64,000 nt of DNA from JASMTM01 sp964441735. Lineage in GTDB: Bacteria; Thermotogota; Thermotogae; Petrotogales; Kosmotogaceae. Of this stretch, positions 1 to 8,952 are shown in pieces. The translations under genes were made by a program, and so were the position numbers. The notes below the pieces were generated by a model, which saw only the letters and a list, made by a program, of their open reading frames with translations, had not been told where the DNA came from and made no database searches. The DNA lies in NCBI GenBank assembly GCA_964441735.1, contig CAYTVB010000003.1, positions 21,183 through 85,182 on the forward strand, written 5' to 3'. Within the stretch, counting starts at the first letter, position 1. Each line of letters begins with the position of its first letter.

Positions 1-324
1 AAGAGTAAGTCTTCTTCAAAGCCATCGAAGGAAGAAAAGGAAAAATATGAGTCTCAATTAAAAAATAACTACATGGCTGGTGCGATATACGGGGTATTAC
101 CTAATATTGATTGTGGTTTATGTGGTTGCAAAGGTTGTGCCCACTTTGCAATCGAAGTTTCAAAGGACAATATTGAACCTGAAAAATGTGTCCCGGGGAA
201 GCGTCAGAATGTAGCTGAAAACATTGAAAAGTTGAAAAAAATGGAAAAAAGCGAGGTGGAGAACTTAATAAATGAAACACAGGGTGATCCAGGTGAAATC
301 AAAAAGAAAGTGAACAATAAATGA
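1..324 (+). CDS. RnfB-like 4Fe-4S domain protein, 5' end outside window
   Basis: The frame is open from base 1, so this is the C-terminal part (107 residues visible) of a longer protein. The ATG at 73 has no ribosome binding site, and a charged linker continues upstream of it, so I do not take it as the start. The visible domain has a Cys pattern C-x2-C-x4-C followed about 18 residues later by C in a CVPG context, the layout of the Fe-S domain found in RnfB and related proteins, which binds a 4Fe-4S cluster. An additional Cys sits inside the first group. The stop overlaps the dxr start by 4 nt. An electron-transfer role, perhaps supplying the Fe-S enzyme IspG downstream, is inference. Confidence 0.7.
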   Translation, partial: KSKSSSKPSKEEKEKYESQLKNNYMAGAIYGVLPNIDCGLCGCKGCAHFAIEVSKDNIEPEKCVPGKRQNVAENIEKLKKMEKSEVENLINETQGDPGEIKKKVNNK

Positions 325-1448
325 TTGATGTTTGTTTAATAGGTTCAACTGGTTCCATAGGTGTTCAAACCCTGGAGGTTCTCAAAAGCTTTGAAACGCA
401 TCGTATAAAAGCATTATCGTGTGGCTATAATCTTACTTTACTAAAACAGCAAATCAAAAAACATAAACCAAAATATGCTGCAGCACTAAAACGAGATACA
501 TCACTTGTAAAAGAGTTTCCCGATGTAAATTTCTTTTTTGGCGAAAACGGTATCGAAGAAATGATAGATGTTTGCAGGGCAGACATACTTGTTAATGCTG
601 CAAGTGGCAGTTCAGGTTTAAAATACAGTGTTAAAGCGCTGGGTAATGTTAGTAGATTATGTCTTGCAAATAAAGAAACAATCGTTTGTGGGGGATACCT
701 CTTTCAACATCACTTAAAAAAACACAACACTGAATTAATTCCAGTCGATAGTGAACACAGTGCTTTATTTCAGTTACTTGAAGGGGGAGTTGCACCTGAA
801 AAAGTATTTATTACAGCTTCTGGTGGTGCTTTAAGGGATTATCCTTTAAACAAAATGGCATATGCTTCTTTGGATGAGGTGTTAAAACATCCTACCTGGA
901 ACATGGGAAAACGCGTTACAATAGATAGTGCAACCATGGTTAATAAAGGGCTTGAGTTAATTGAAGCCCACTATCTATTCGGCTATGGAGAAAAAGACAT
1001 TCACACCTATATAAACAGAAGTAGCTTGGTACATGCCGGGGTAATATATTCTGATGGAGTTATAAAAATACATGCAGGAAAAAACGATATGAAAATTCCA
1101 ATAAGTTATTCATTGTCTTATCCCGGTAGAAAAAAATATGTTTTAAATGAAGTTATTCAGAATACTGAGTTTAAACTTGAGGAAATTGATTATAAAAGAT
1201 ATCCGTCTTTAAAACTTGCCAGAGAAATCCTTGGAGATCCCGTTAAACAAATAGTATTTAATGCTTCTGATGAAGTAGCAGTTGAAGCCTTTGGAAAAAA
1301 AGAAATAAACTTTGGCGATATTTTTCATGTCATTAGTAATACAATTGAAGGTGTAGATATGAAAAAACCGACAAGTTTTGAAGATATTATGGAAATTGAC
1401 GGGATGTCAAGGATCAAGGCTAGTGAAGAGGTGAAAAGATTTAAATGA
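321..1448 (+). CDS. dxr: 1-deoxy-D-xylulose 5-phosphate reductoisomerase
   Basis: Second enzyme of the non-mevalonate (MEP) isoprenoid pathway, converting DXP to MEP with NADPH and a divalent metal in the cytosol. The 375-residue length is normal. The N-terminal GSTGSIG nucleotide-binding loop, the LANKE segment, the PVDSEHSA metal-site segment, the substrate loop SGGALRD, the HPTWNMGKRVTIDSATM block and the C-terminal NASDEVAVEAF segment are all present. The ATG start overlaps the upstream stop by 4 nt (ATGA), and the 3' end overlaps rseP by 4 nt, so translation is probably coupled. Family assignment is secure. Confidence 0.96.
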   Translation: MIDVCLIGSTGSIGVQTLEVLKSFETHRIKALSCGYNLTLLKQQIKKHKPKYAAALKRDTSLVKEFPDVNFFFGENGIEEMIDVCRADILVNAASGSSGLKYSVKALGNVSRLCLANKETIVCGGYLFQHHLKKHNTELIPVDSEHSALFQLLEGGVAPEKVFITASGGALRDYPLNKMAYASLDEVLKHPTWNMGKRVTIDSATMVNKGLELIEAHYLFGYGEKDIHTYINRSSLVHAGVIYSDGVIKIHAGKNDMKIPISYSLSYPGRKKYVLNEVIQNTEFKLEEIDYKRYPSLKLAREILGDPVKQIVFNASDEVAVEAFGKKEINFGDIFHVISNTIEGVDMKKPTSFEDIMEIDGMSRIKASEEVKRFK

Positions 1449-2956
1449 CTATTGTATATTTTTTATTAATACTTACTGCTGTTATTTTAATGCACGAATT
1501 GGGTCATTACTTGTTTGCCAGACTATTTGGTGTTAGGGTACTTGAATTTGCTATTGGTTTTGGACCTAAAATATTCTCTAAAAGAGGCAAAAAGACCGAA
1601 TTCAGGATCAATCCCATACCTCTGGGTGGTTATGTAAAGATGGCCGGGGAAAATCCTTATGAAGAGAATACTCAGGAAATCCCCGATAATGAGCTTTTTA
1701 ATAAAAAAAGTGCCTGGAAACGTTTTCTAATAACATTTGCGGGTCCTTTATTTTCAATACTCACAGGATTTCTGGTATTTTCACTGGCAGGAGCCTTTTG
1801 GGGTTTTCCTGAAGTGAATATTGAACGTGTGCAAAAAGGAACGCCAGCTTATGAAGCAGGATTGAAAGCTGGAGATCGTATTGTAGCTTCAAACGACAAA
1901 ATGATAATACAGAATCAGACGCTTTCAGAAATGATTTCATCCGGTGAAAGCATAAAACTAGAGGTACTAAGAAATGGCGAAAAAGTAACGATGGAAGTTG
2001 AACCACAGCGCTTTCCAGAAGAAGCATATTTCATTTTGAGTAACTTTGAAGGAAATTTAGATGGAGAAAAGATAAGCAGTATTAATGGAAGAACCTTTGA
2101 AGGTGATTTTTCGAATTTCTCAGAAAGTTTTGAGCAGAATAAAGTAATAAATATAGTTTTTGAAGATGGGACATCAGTAAGGGGTGCGATTAATTCTTCA
2201 ACCATATCGCAAGAAAGATATGCGCTGGGATTTTATTATTCCAGTTTCAAACCAATTGTGGGTAAGGATTATGGTTCATTGAAGGAAGGCGACAGGATTA
2301 TCAGGGTCGGGCATTTGGAGATTAAAGATGGTGTTTCTTTAACTATGCTTGCACAGTCTGTAGATCTGGAAAAAAATCAGGTTTACATGCAGTTTTCTGG
2401 CGATGAGGCCGAGTTCATAATACCTGGTTTTCCAAGGGATGTAGAAGTTGTTCTTGAAAGGGAAGGAATTGAACAGAAAATCATTATGTACAAAAGCGAT
2501 TTGATAGATTTTCTTGAACAACCCAACAGTTTTAAGGCCGGTTATGAATACTGGAGACCACAGAATGTTTTTGAAGCAATTTCATTAGGTTTTCAATGGG
2601 CAACAGAGTTGCTTTCCAGTATGGTAAAGATCATTGGTAACCTGTTTACCGGTCAAACAAAGCCAAGTGAATTTGCAGGACCTGTGGGAATGGTGCAAAT
2701 TGTTGGCGCTGCTGCTCAAACAGGTTTGAAGACTGTCTTCATACTTGTAGGATTTATAACCCTTAATCTTGGAGTAATAAATCTAATACCACTTCCCATA
2801 CTCGATGGTGGAAGAATGGTGCTTGCAGTTGTGGAAATGGTAATAAGAAGAAAAATAGATCCCAAGGTAGAAGGTGTAATTAACACCATAGGTTTTATTT
2901 TACTTATGGCATTCATTTTATATATTACATTTATTGATATAGGGAGATTCTTTTGA
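1445..2956 (+). CDS. rseP: Site-2 membrane metalloprotease (RseP family)
   Basis: Intramembrane zinc protease of family M50B, which cleaves anti-sigma factors or signal-peptide remnants within the membrane. The first helix carries HELGH (residues 17-21), and the conserved zinc-ligand Asp lies in the C-terminal NLIPLPILDGG segment. About four membrane helices are expected. The central region resembles two PDZ-like domains, the first around GTPAYEAGLKAGDRI. At 503 residues it is somewhat longer than E. coli RseP. It overlaps dxr and ispG by 4 nt each. The dxr-rseP-ispG order is a recurring bacterial arrangement. The target is unknown. Confidence 0.93.
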   Translation: MTIVYFLLILTAVILMHELGHYLFARLFGVRVLEFAIGFGPKIFSKRGKKTEFRINPIPLGGYVKMAGENPYEENTQEIPDNELFNKKSAWKRFLITFAGPLFSILTGFLVFSLAGAFWGFPEVNIERVQKGTPAYEAGLKAGDRIVASNDKMIIQNQTLSEMISSGESIKLEVLRNGEKVTMEVEPQRFPEEAYFILSNFEGNLDGEKISSINGRTFEGDFSNFSESFEQNKVINIVFEDGTSVRGAINSSTISQERYALGFYYSSFKPIVGKDYGSLKEGDRIIRVGHLEIKDGVSLTMLAQSVDLEKNQVYMQFSGDEAEFIIPGFPRDVEVVLEREGIEQKIIMYKSDLIDFLEQPNSFKAGYEYWRPQNVFEAISLGFQWATELLSSMVKIIGNLFTGQTKPSEFAGPVGMVQIVGAAAQTGLKTVFILVGFITLNLGVINLIPLPILDGGRMVLAVVEMVIRRKIDPKVEGVINTIGFILLMAFILYITFIDIGRFF

Positions 2957-4011
2957 GTTTCATAAAGAGAGTAGTGACGATCGGAAAAGTTAAGATTGGT
3001 GGAGAATTTCCAGTTGCAATCCAATCAATGACCAATACCAGAACAAATAATATTGAGGCCACCCTTTCTCAGATAAAAGAATTGAAAGAGTCAGGATGTG
3101 AAATCGTCAGGATAGCTGTATCTGATGAAGAGTGTGCAACAGCCATTAAAACTCTCGTTTCTTTAACGGACATTCCACTGGTTGCAGATATTCATTTTGA
3201 TTACAGGCTTGCCATTAAATCAATGGAGTTGGGTGTACATAAGGTTAGAATCAATCCCGGAAATATTGGCGAAGAATGGAAGGTAAAGGAAGTAGTAAAA
3301 GCAGCAGTCCACCATAATATCCCAATAAGGGTCGGTGTCAATTCGGGTTCCATAAAGAGTGATTTCAAACACTATTCACCTGATAAAGCCTTAGCTGAGA
3401 GTGCTCTTAGTGAAGTGAGATTGCTGGAAAAAATGTCTTTCAAAGACATTATCATTTCAGCTAAATCCTCAGATGTATATGAAACAATAAAAGCAAATGA
3501 ATATATCCATTCAAAGGTAGATTATCCACTGCATGTAGGAGTAACAGAAGCGGGAATAGGTATAGATGGTACGGTAAAAAGCGCTCTTGGGATTGGTATA
3601 TTGTTGTCGAAGGGTATTGGTGATACTATAAGGGTTTCGTTACCGGGGAATCCCGTAAGAGAAGTTATGGTGGCAAAATCTATATTGAAATCGCTTGGAA
3701 TGAGGTCGGGGGTCTCCATTATTGCGTGCCCAACCTGTGGAAGAACAGAAATTGATGTAGAAAGGTTAGCGCAAAGAGTTGAAAAGATTACCAGGAATGT
3801 CAGTGAAAACATAAAAATTGCAGTAATGGGTTGTGTAGTAAATGGTATAGGTGAGGGTAGTAATGCTGATATCGGGATAGCAGGTACAAAAGAAGGAGCT
3901 GCGATCTTTATGAATGGTGAGATAATAGAAACAGTGAAAAAAGATAAAATTGAAGAACATTTAATGAAATATTTGAAACAAATTATTGAAAATAGGAGGG
4001 ATAATGTTTGA
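2953..4011 (+). CDS. ispG: 4-hydroxy-3-methylbut-2-enyl diphosphate synthase
   Basis: Penultimate MEP-pathway enzyme (GcpE), a 4Fe-4S protein converting MEcPP to HMBPP with ferredoxin or flavodoxin electrons. The N-terminal TIM-barrel part has the VKIGGEFPVAIQSMTNT signature. The C-terminal cluster ligands are visible as CPTCGRTEID and, further on, MGCVVNGIGEG. The 352-residue length fits the short bacterial form. The start is TTG at 2953, overlapping the rseP stop by 4 nt, with an AGGGAG ribosome binding site inside rseP. The stop overlaps the ldh start by 4 nt. Confidence 0.96.
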   Translation: MSFIKRVVTIGKVKIGGEFPVAIQSMTNTRTNNIEATLSQIKELKESGCEIVRIAVSDEECATAIKTLVSLTDIPLVADIHFDYRLAIKSMELGVHKVRINPGNIGEEWKVKEVVKAAVHHNIPIRVGVNSGSIKSDFKHYSPDKALAESALSEVRLLEKMSFKDIIISAKSSDVYETIKANEYIHSKVDYPLHVGVTEAGIGIDGTVKSALGIGILLSKGIGDTIRVSLPGNPVREVMVAKSILKSLGMRSGVSIIACPTCGRTEIDVERLAQRVEKITRNVSENIKIAVMGCVVNGIGEGSNADIGIAGTKEGAAIFMNGEIIETVKKDKIEEHLMKYLKQIIENRRDNV

Positions 4012-4952
4012 ACATTTCTATCATAGGAGCCGGGATGGTTGGCTCTTCAATAGCATATGCCTCCATGATAAAAGGTATAGTTAAAAAAATAAATCTTGTA
4101 GATATTAATAAGGAGCTTGCAGAGGGACAGGCAATGGATTTGAAGCATGGTAATCCCTATGCAAGTCCAGTGGAAATAAATGGAGGAGGTTATGAGCTCG
4201 TTACCGATTCTGATATAGTAATCATTACTGCTGGTAAACCACAAAAATCTGGTGAAACCAGACTTCAGTTGCTTGAAAGTAATGCTGGAATAATGACCGA
4301 TATTGTTTCTGAAATAACGAAAAGAAACAAAGATACATTATTGATCGTGGTATCAAATCCTGTTGATGTATTAACCTGGGTTGCCTGGAAAAAATCAGGC
4401 TTTCCACGGAGTCGTGTTTTTGGTTCAGGAACCACTCTTGATACTGCAAGACTGAGACAAAACATTGCCCAGCACTGCAAACTTGATCCTCGTAGTGTAC
4501 ATGCTTACGTTCTGGGAGAGCATGGTGATAGCGAAATTGCCAGCTGGTCAACGGCAAATATTGGAGGAACTCCGATCAAATCGTATTGCAAAGAATGCAG
4601 AAATGAAGGATGTCCTGGAGAAATTGCATTGAAAGAGATCTTTGAATCCACAAAGAAAGCAGCCTATCAGATCATTGAGAAAAAGGGATCAACATGTTTT
4701 GGAATCGGACTTGCTGTTGCCAAAATAATAGAGGTTATAGCAGGTAATCAACATTCCGTCCTTACTGTTTCAACCGTGCACCAGAAATTTGATAAAATGG
4801 AAAATGTTCCATTCAGTGTACCAAGCGTTGTTGGAGGAAAAGGGATTGAGAGAATATTACCACTGAATATATCCACAGAAGAACACAAAGAGCTGGTAAA
4901 GTCAGCAGAAATAATTAACAGTGCAATTAATAAAATAAAAAATTCTATTTAG
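4008..4952 (+). CDS. ldh: L-lactate dehydrogenase
   Basis: NAD-dependent reduction of pyruvate to L-lactate in the cytosol. The Rossmann start is IIGAGMVGSS. The substrate loop has Gln79 (the LDH-type residue; malate dehydrogenases have Arg there) and Arg85 in QKSGETR. GSGTTLDTARLR and the catalytic His in GEHGDSE follow. A short Cys-rich insertion with three Cys lies around residues 199-207; I recall a similar one in Thermotoga maritima LDH. The start is TTG at 4008 with AGGAGGG 7 nt upstream, overlapping ispG by 4 nt. Position in an isoprenoid operon is unusual but the reading is clear. Confidence 0.92.
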   Translation: MNISIIGAGMVGSSIAYASMIKGIVKKINLVDINKELAEGQAMDLKHGNPYASPVEINGGGYELVTDSDIVIITAGKPQKSGETRLQLLESNAGIMTDIVSEITKRNKDTLLIVVSNPVDVLTWVAWKKSGFPRSRVFGSGTTLDTARLRQNIAQHCKLDPRSVHAYVLGEHGDSEIASWSTANIGGTPIKSYCKECRNEGCPGEIALKEIFESTKKAAYQIIEKKGSTCFGIGLAVAKIIEVIAGNQHSVLTVSTVHQKFDKMENVPFSVPSVVGGKGIERILPLNISTEEHKELVKSAEIINSAINKIKNSI

Positions 4953-4963
4953 GAGGTGGAATT

Positions 4964-6043
4964 ATGAAGCGTCTGGTAATTCTAACGATATTGGTTTTGG
5001 CTTTTTCAATCTGTGCTTTCTCTGCCACTGGGGTTTCTTATAGTCCAAGGGATATTCTTTTAAGACCAACAGATAAAACAATTGATATTAAAGTAAATAC
5101 TGAGAAATCAATGCCCGGATCCTATTACAATGGTGACACTCTCAATTTGAGCTTTTCTGTAAGTGAAGATGCTTATGTAGCAGTTCTTGACATTATGCCC
5201 AATGGAAGAGTAGATGTTCTGTTCCCCAATAAGTACGATCAAAATAATTTTATGAAGGGCGGAAAAACATACTCATTGCCAACAGACAGAGCCTCAACAA
5301 ATTACAGTTTAAAGATCAGCTCAGAACATGGAAGGGAAATTATTCTTATAATCGCTTCAGATGAACCTTTACCATTTCTTGATTCGGTTACTTCACAATT
5401 TGGATCAACTGCGTTTCCCTATTTGCTCAATAATGTGAAAAATCTTAAAGGTGTAGTCCAGAATTCAATGACAAATCAAAACTGGAACTTCGGATTTACA
5501 TATTTCTTTGCTAATTACAATCCAATAATGGGAACTCTCGAAATAGATGCAGACAGAGATGCTACAGTATACGTTGATGGATTGCCAAGAGGAAGTAACC
5601 CCGTGACTCTAGATCTTGAAACTGGTAATCACTGGATTTATTTAGAAAATGATAATGATCTGGTTTATGGACCTGATACCATTAATGTTTCAGGTGGATA
5701 CACTACGAAAAAATACACACTGAAACCCAATTATCCTTATGGATTTATTGAGGTTACATGTAAACCCAATGCGTCCGTTTATATTGACGGAGATCTTGTA
5801 GGAACAACACCTTACAAAGACTTTGCTCGTGTAGGACAGCACAAAATTGAAGTATCCAAATGGGAATATCATTCCGCCAGTATGACAGTTACAGTGAACG
5901 AAGGCAAGACTCAAACTGCATCCTTCATACTGCAGCACAAAACAGAACAGGAAGTTAAGCACGACACCAATGTGCTGATAATGATAATTGGAGGAGTTGT
6001 TCTTTTAATCGGCTTACTGGTTGTACTAACAATGCTTAATTGA
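4964..6043 (+). CDS. Secreted/anchored DUF4384 and PEGA-domain protein
   Basis: The N-terminal signal peptide ends near the first 20 residues (hydrophobic, then CAFSA). Residues about 45-170 match the DUF4384 pattern of an Ig-like fold with the YVAVLDIMPNGRVDVLFPN segment. Two PEGA domains follow, one around ATVYVDGLPRGSNPVTLDL and one around ASVYIDGDLVGTTPYKDF. The protein ends in a single hydrophobic helix that would anchor it with the domains outside. PEGA domains occur on surface proteins, and the function here is unknown. AGGAGGTGG lies just upstream of the ATG. It is the last gene of the operon and a terminator follows. Confidence 0.8.
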   Translation: MKRLVILTILVLAFSICAFSATGVSYSPRDILLRPTDKTIDIKVNTEKSMPGSYYNGDTLNLSFSVSEDAYVAVLDIMPNGRVDVLFPNKYDQNNFMKGGKTYSLPTDRASTNYSLKISSEHGREIILIIASDEPLPFLDSVTSQFGSTAFPYLLNNVKNLKGVVQNSMTNQNWNFGFTYFFANYNPIMGTLEIDADRDATVYVDGLPRGSNPVTLDLETGNHWIYLENDNDLVYGPDTINVSGGYTTKKYTLKPNYPYGFIEVTCKPNASVYIDGDLVGTTPYKDFARVGQHKIEVSKWEYHSASMTVTVNEGKTQTASFILQHKTEQEVKHDTNVLIMIIGGVVLLIGLLVVLTMLN

Positions 6044-6054
6044 TAAGAATTTTC

Positions 6055-6082
6055 AGCGGCAGTGTCAAAACTGCCGCTTTTT
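6055..6082 (+). terminator. Intrinsic terminator after the dxr-ispG operon
   Basis: A perfect 9-bp GC-rich stem (6055-6063 with 6070-6078), 6-nt loop and a run of T to 6082, 11 nt after the PEGA gene stop. Only 29 nt separate it from the next start codon, so the downstream gene depends on read-through or on a promoter overlapping this region. Confidence 0.9.
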
Positions 6083-6111
6083 ATGTAAAAAGATTTTATG
6101 AGTGGTGACCT

Positions 6112-8952
6112 TTGTTGAACAATAAAAGAAATAAAGAACACAAGAAAAGTGAAGATTTTTCAAAAAAGGAAAAAAGAAGAGTTTTTACCCTGGGAAAAGA
6201 TTTTAGGATTGTCCGCAATATCGAACAAAAAATTGCAAAGATTAATAATGAAAAAGATGTTTTAAAAACATTTTGTGAGAGTCTTTATAATACGGGAAAG
6301 TATAAGGGGATCTTCTCCTTTCTCATAGATAAGGATAATAACTTTATAAATATATACGACAAAGGTTTTAAAAAAACCACTAAAAAGCTTCTTAACAATA
6401 TGATTATTAAAAAAGAATCACGCTGTATAACACATCCCGTTGAAAAAAGAGACTTGTTTGTGGATGTTAAACCCGGTTATGACTGTGAAATAGTAAAAGA
6501 GAGTAATTCAGAGGGAATAATTAGTGTTCCACTCGAGTATCAAGGAATAGTCAAAGGTGTATTTTCAGTGCTTCTAAGTAAAGAACTTGCAAATGACAGA
6601 AAAGAACAAAACCATCTTATTGAACTGGCGGATCTCATATCGTTCAAACTTAATAAAATCAATGCAGAAAGAACTTTGGGATTGGTGAGGAAAGAATTCG
6701 AAAACAGTGAAGATCTTTTTTCACTTTTTGTCGATCACGTTCCCGCAGCAGTTTTTATTAAGGATCACAATAGTAGATATGTATTTATGAATTACTTTTT
6801 TAAAAAAATAATAGGTCATGATGAAAAAGAACTGGGAAAGAACCCCCATGAATTATATTCAAAAGAAATTGCAGATATTTTATTAGAGAACGACAGAAAG
6901 GCTCTTAAAAAAGGGTTTATAGAATGTGAAGAAAAAGTTCCAGATAAAAATGGAGCGTTAAGATTATACAGTTCACAAAAATTTGTTATTAATAGAGGAG
7001 ACAGAGAACCTCTTATAGGTGGCATAGCGATTGATATAACTGACAAAAATGCATATCAATCTAGATTAGAATATTTTGTTAGACTTCATCAAATTTTAAG
7101 GGAAACAACAAACGAAATTTTGCGATCGGAATTATCAGAGAAAACGTACACCGAACTACTTAAAAGAGCAGTGGAGATAGTACCTGGAGCTGAATCGGGC
7201 AGCTTGCTCATAAAAAAGAAAGATGGTAAATATCATTTCATTGATGCCATTAATTACGATATGGACATACTAAAAGAGGTTTCATTCAGTCCGGATGAAG
7301 TTATGCATGGAAATAGTCACAAACCACGAATAGTAAACCCCAATAAAGTCGATGATAGACTAAGTGCAGTAACCCGGCAAAAACTGCTAAGGGCTAGAAA
7401 AGGAAAAGAGATCAAGTCCACACTTTCCATACCATCTGTGATAGATAATGACATACTGGCGATATTCTCACTGGATAATCATGAAGAAACTAACGCTTTT
7501 GATGATATGTCGGTTGAAACAGCTGAAATACTGGGGCAACAAGTATCGGTGTTATTAAGAAGAATTTCACTGGAAGAAAAAGTAAAAAAAGAAAGAACCA
7601 AACTAAAGTATCTTGCAACACATGACCCCGTTACAAATTTACCCAACAGACGATATCTTGAAGAGAAATTTTCGGAGTGTCTTAAGTGGGCAAAAGAAAA
7701 AGGTCGAAAATTTTCATTAATGCAGCTGGATATCAACAGATTCCGGCATATTAATGAGGTTTTTGGTCATTTCACAGGAGATGTGTTGATAAAAGATTTT
7801 GGAAATAGATTGATGGACTTTTTACGTGAAAGTGATATTTTGGTGAGACTGGAAGCGGATGAATTCGTTTTACTGTTTTTAGACGCGGGTTATAATGTTT
7901 CCAGGAGAATTGCACAGAATATATTACGCGTGATGAATAACCCGTTTTTCATTAATAATCAACCAGTAAGTGTATCCATTTCTATAGGAATAGCTGTGTA
8001 TCCTGAAAATGGTAAAGACTTTCAAACACTATTAAGAAATGCTGCTGTCGCTATGTATCATGCAAAAAGAACAGGTAAAGACTACAGTTTCTATAAACAT
8101 GAACAAAGCTTGGACGTTACTGAAAGGCTTTCCTTAGAGCAGGATCTCTTAAAAGCCTTTGAAGAAAGGAATCAGCTTGATGTATTTTATCAACCGATAG
8201 TTGAAATGGATAGCGGTAAAATATTCAGACTTGAAGCTTTGTGCCGCTGGAAACATCCCAAAAAGGGTTATGTTTCTCCTGAAATTTTTATTCCAATCGC
8301 TGAGGTAGCGGGTTCCATCGATAAAATTGGCAAATATGTTCAGAACAGAGTGTGTGAAGATTTATACGATCTGGATAAGTCAGGGATAGATATCCCGATA
8401 ACAATAAACCTTTCTGCCAAAGAACTTCAAAGAGACAATATTGTTGAAGATATTACTGAAATTTTGATGGTACATGGGATTGAAGGAGAAAAATTCTCCC
8501 TTGAAATAACCGAAACAGATTTACTTAAGAATCTTGAGGGGAATCTAAACAAATTAAACAGACTCAAGAAAAACGGAATCGAGGTTTATATTGATGATTT
8601 CGGAACGGGTTACTCCTCTTTAAGCTACCTGCAACAACTTCCTGTAGATTATTTGAAGATTGATAAATCCTTTGTTCAGAACATTGACAAAGAGAATGCT
8701 GATATAACAATTATAAGAATGATAATAGGACTTGCTAAGAATCTTGGATTGAAAACCGTAGCGGAAGGTGTAGAGACCAATGAGCAAAAGAATACGTTGA
8801 TTGACCTTGGATGCGATTACGCTCAGGGTTTCTTATTCTGCAGACCCTCACCTTTGAATAAATTACCTTTCTTGAAAAAAGGCTATATATATATCTTAGA
8901 AAATAACATGAACACTTTTAATGGAGGACAACAATATGAAAAAAGGTTTTAA
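6112..8952 (+). CDS. GAF-PAS-GAF-GGDEF-EAL sensor, probable c-di-GMP phosphodiesterase
   Basis: Soluble 946-residue signalling protein with no membrane helix. Order: GAF-like (about 35-185), PAS (about 198-315), second GAF (about 340-490), GGDEF (about 500-660), EAL (about 675-925). The GGDEF signature is EADEF (581-585), so both glycines are lost and cyclase activity is unlikely. The EAL domain keeps its motifs: LEAL (707-710), the NLS segment, EITET, DDFGTG and AEGVET, which fits hydrolysis of cyclic di-GMP. The start is TTG at 6112 with GGTGA upstream. The gene overlaps the GH5-like gene by 17 nt, so the two are translated together. Ligands of the sensor domains are unknown. Confidence 0.88.
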   Translation: MLNNKRNKEHKKSEDFSKKEKRRVFTLGKDFRIVRNIEQKIAKINNEKDVLKTFCESLYNTGKYKGIFSFLIDKDNNFINIYDKGFKKTTKKLLNNMIIKKESRCITHPVEKRDLFVDVKPGYDCEIVKESNSEGIISVPLEYQGIVKGVFSVLLSKELANDRKEQNHLIELADLISFKLNKINAERTLGLVRKEFENSEDLFSLFVDHVPAAVFIKDHNSRYVFMNYFFKKIIGHDEKELGKNPHELYSKEIADILLENDRKALKKGFIECEEKVPDKNGALRLYSSQKFVINRGDREPLIGGIAIDITDKNAYQSRLEYFVRLHQILRETTNEILRSELSEKTYTELLKRAVEIVPGAESGSLLIKKKDGKYHFIDAINYDMDILKEVSFSPDEVMHGNSHKPRIVNPNKVDDRLSAVTRQKLLRARKGKEIKSTLSIPSVIDNDILAIFSLDNHEETNAFDDMSVETAEILGQQVSVLLRRISLEEKVKKERTKLKYLATHDPVTNLPNRRYLEEKFSECLKWAKEKGRKFSLMQLDINRFRHINEVFGHFTGDVLIKDFGNRLMDFLRESDILVRLEADEFVLLFLDAGYNVSRRIAQNILRVMNNPFFINNQPVSVSISIGIAVYPENGKDFQTLLRNAAVAMYHAKRTGKDYSFYKHEQSLDVTERLSLEQDLLKAFEERNQLDVFYQPIVEMDSGKIFRLEALCRWKHPKKGYVSPEIFIPIAEVAGSIDKIGKYVQNRVCEDLYDLDKSGIDIPITINLSAKELQRDNIVEDITEILMVHGIEGEKFSLEITETDLLKNLEGNLNKLNRLKKNGIEVYIDDFGTGYSSLSYLQQLPVDYLKIDKSFVQNIDKENADITIIRMIIGLAKNLGLKTVAEGVETNEQKNTLIDLGCDYAQGFLFCRPSPLNKLPFLKKGYIYILENNMNTFNGGQQYEKRF

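Noticed and set aside
4008..4952. Malate dehydrogenase for the gene after ispG
   Set aside because: Gln79 is in the substrate-specificity loop where malate dehydrogenases have Arg, and the GSGTTLDTARLR block is LDH-like.
8921..8935. ATG 8921 as start of the GH5-like gene
   Set aside because: This stretch contains the GGAGG that serves the ATG at 8936.
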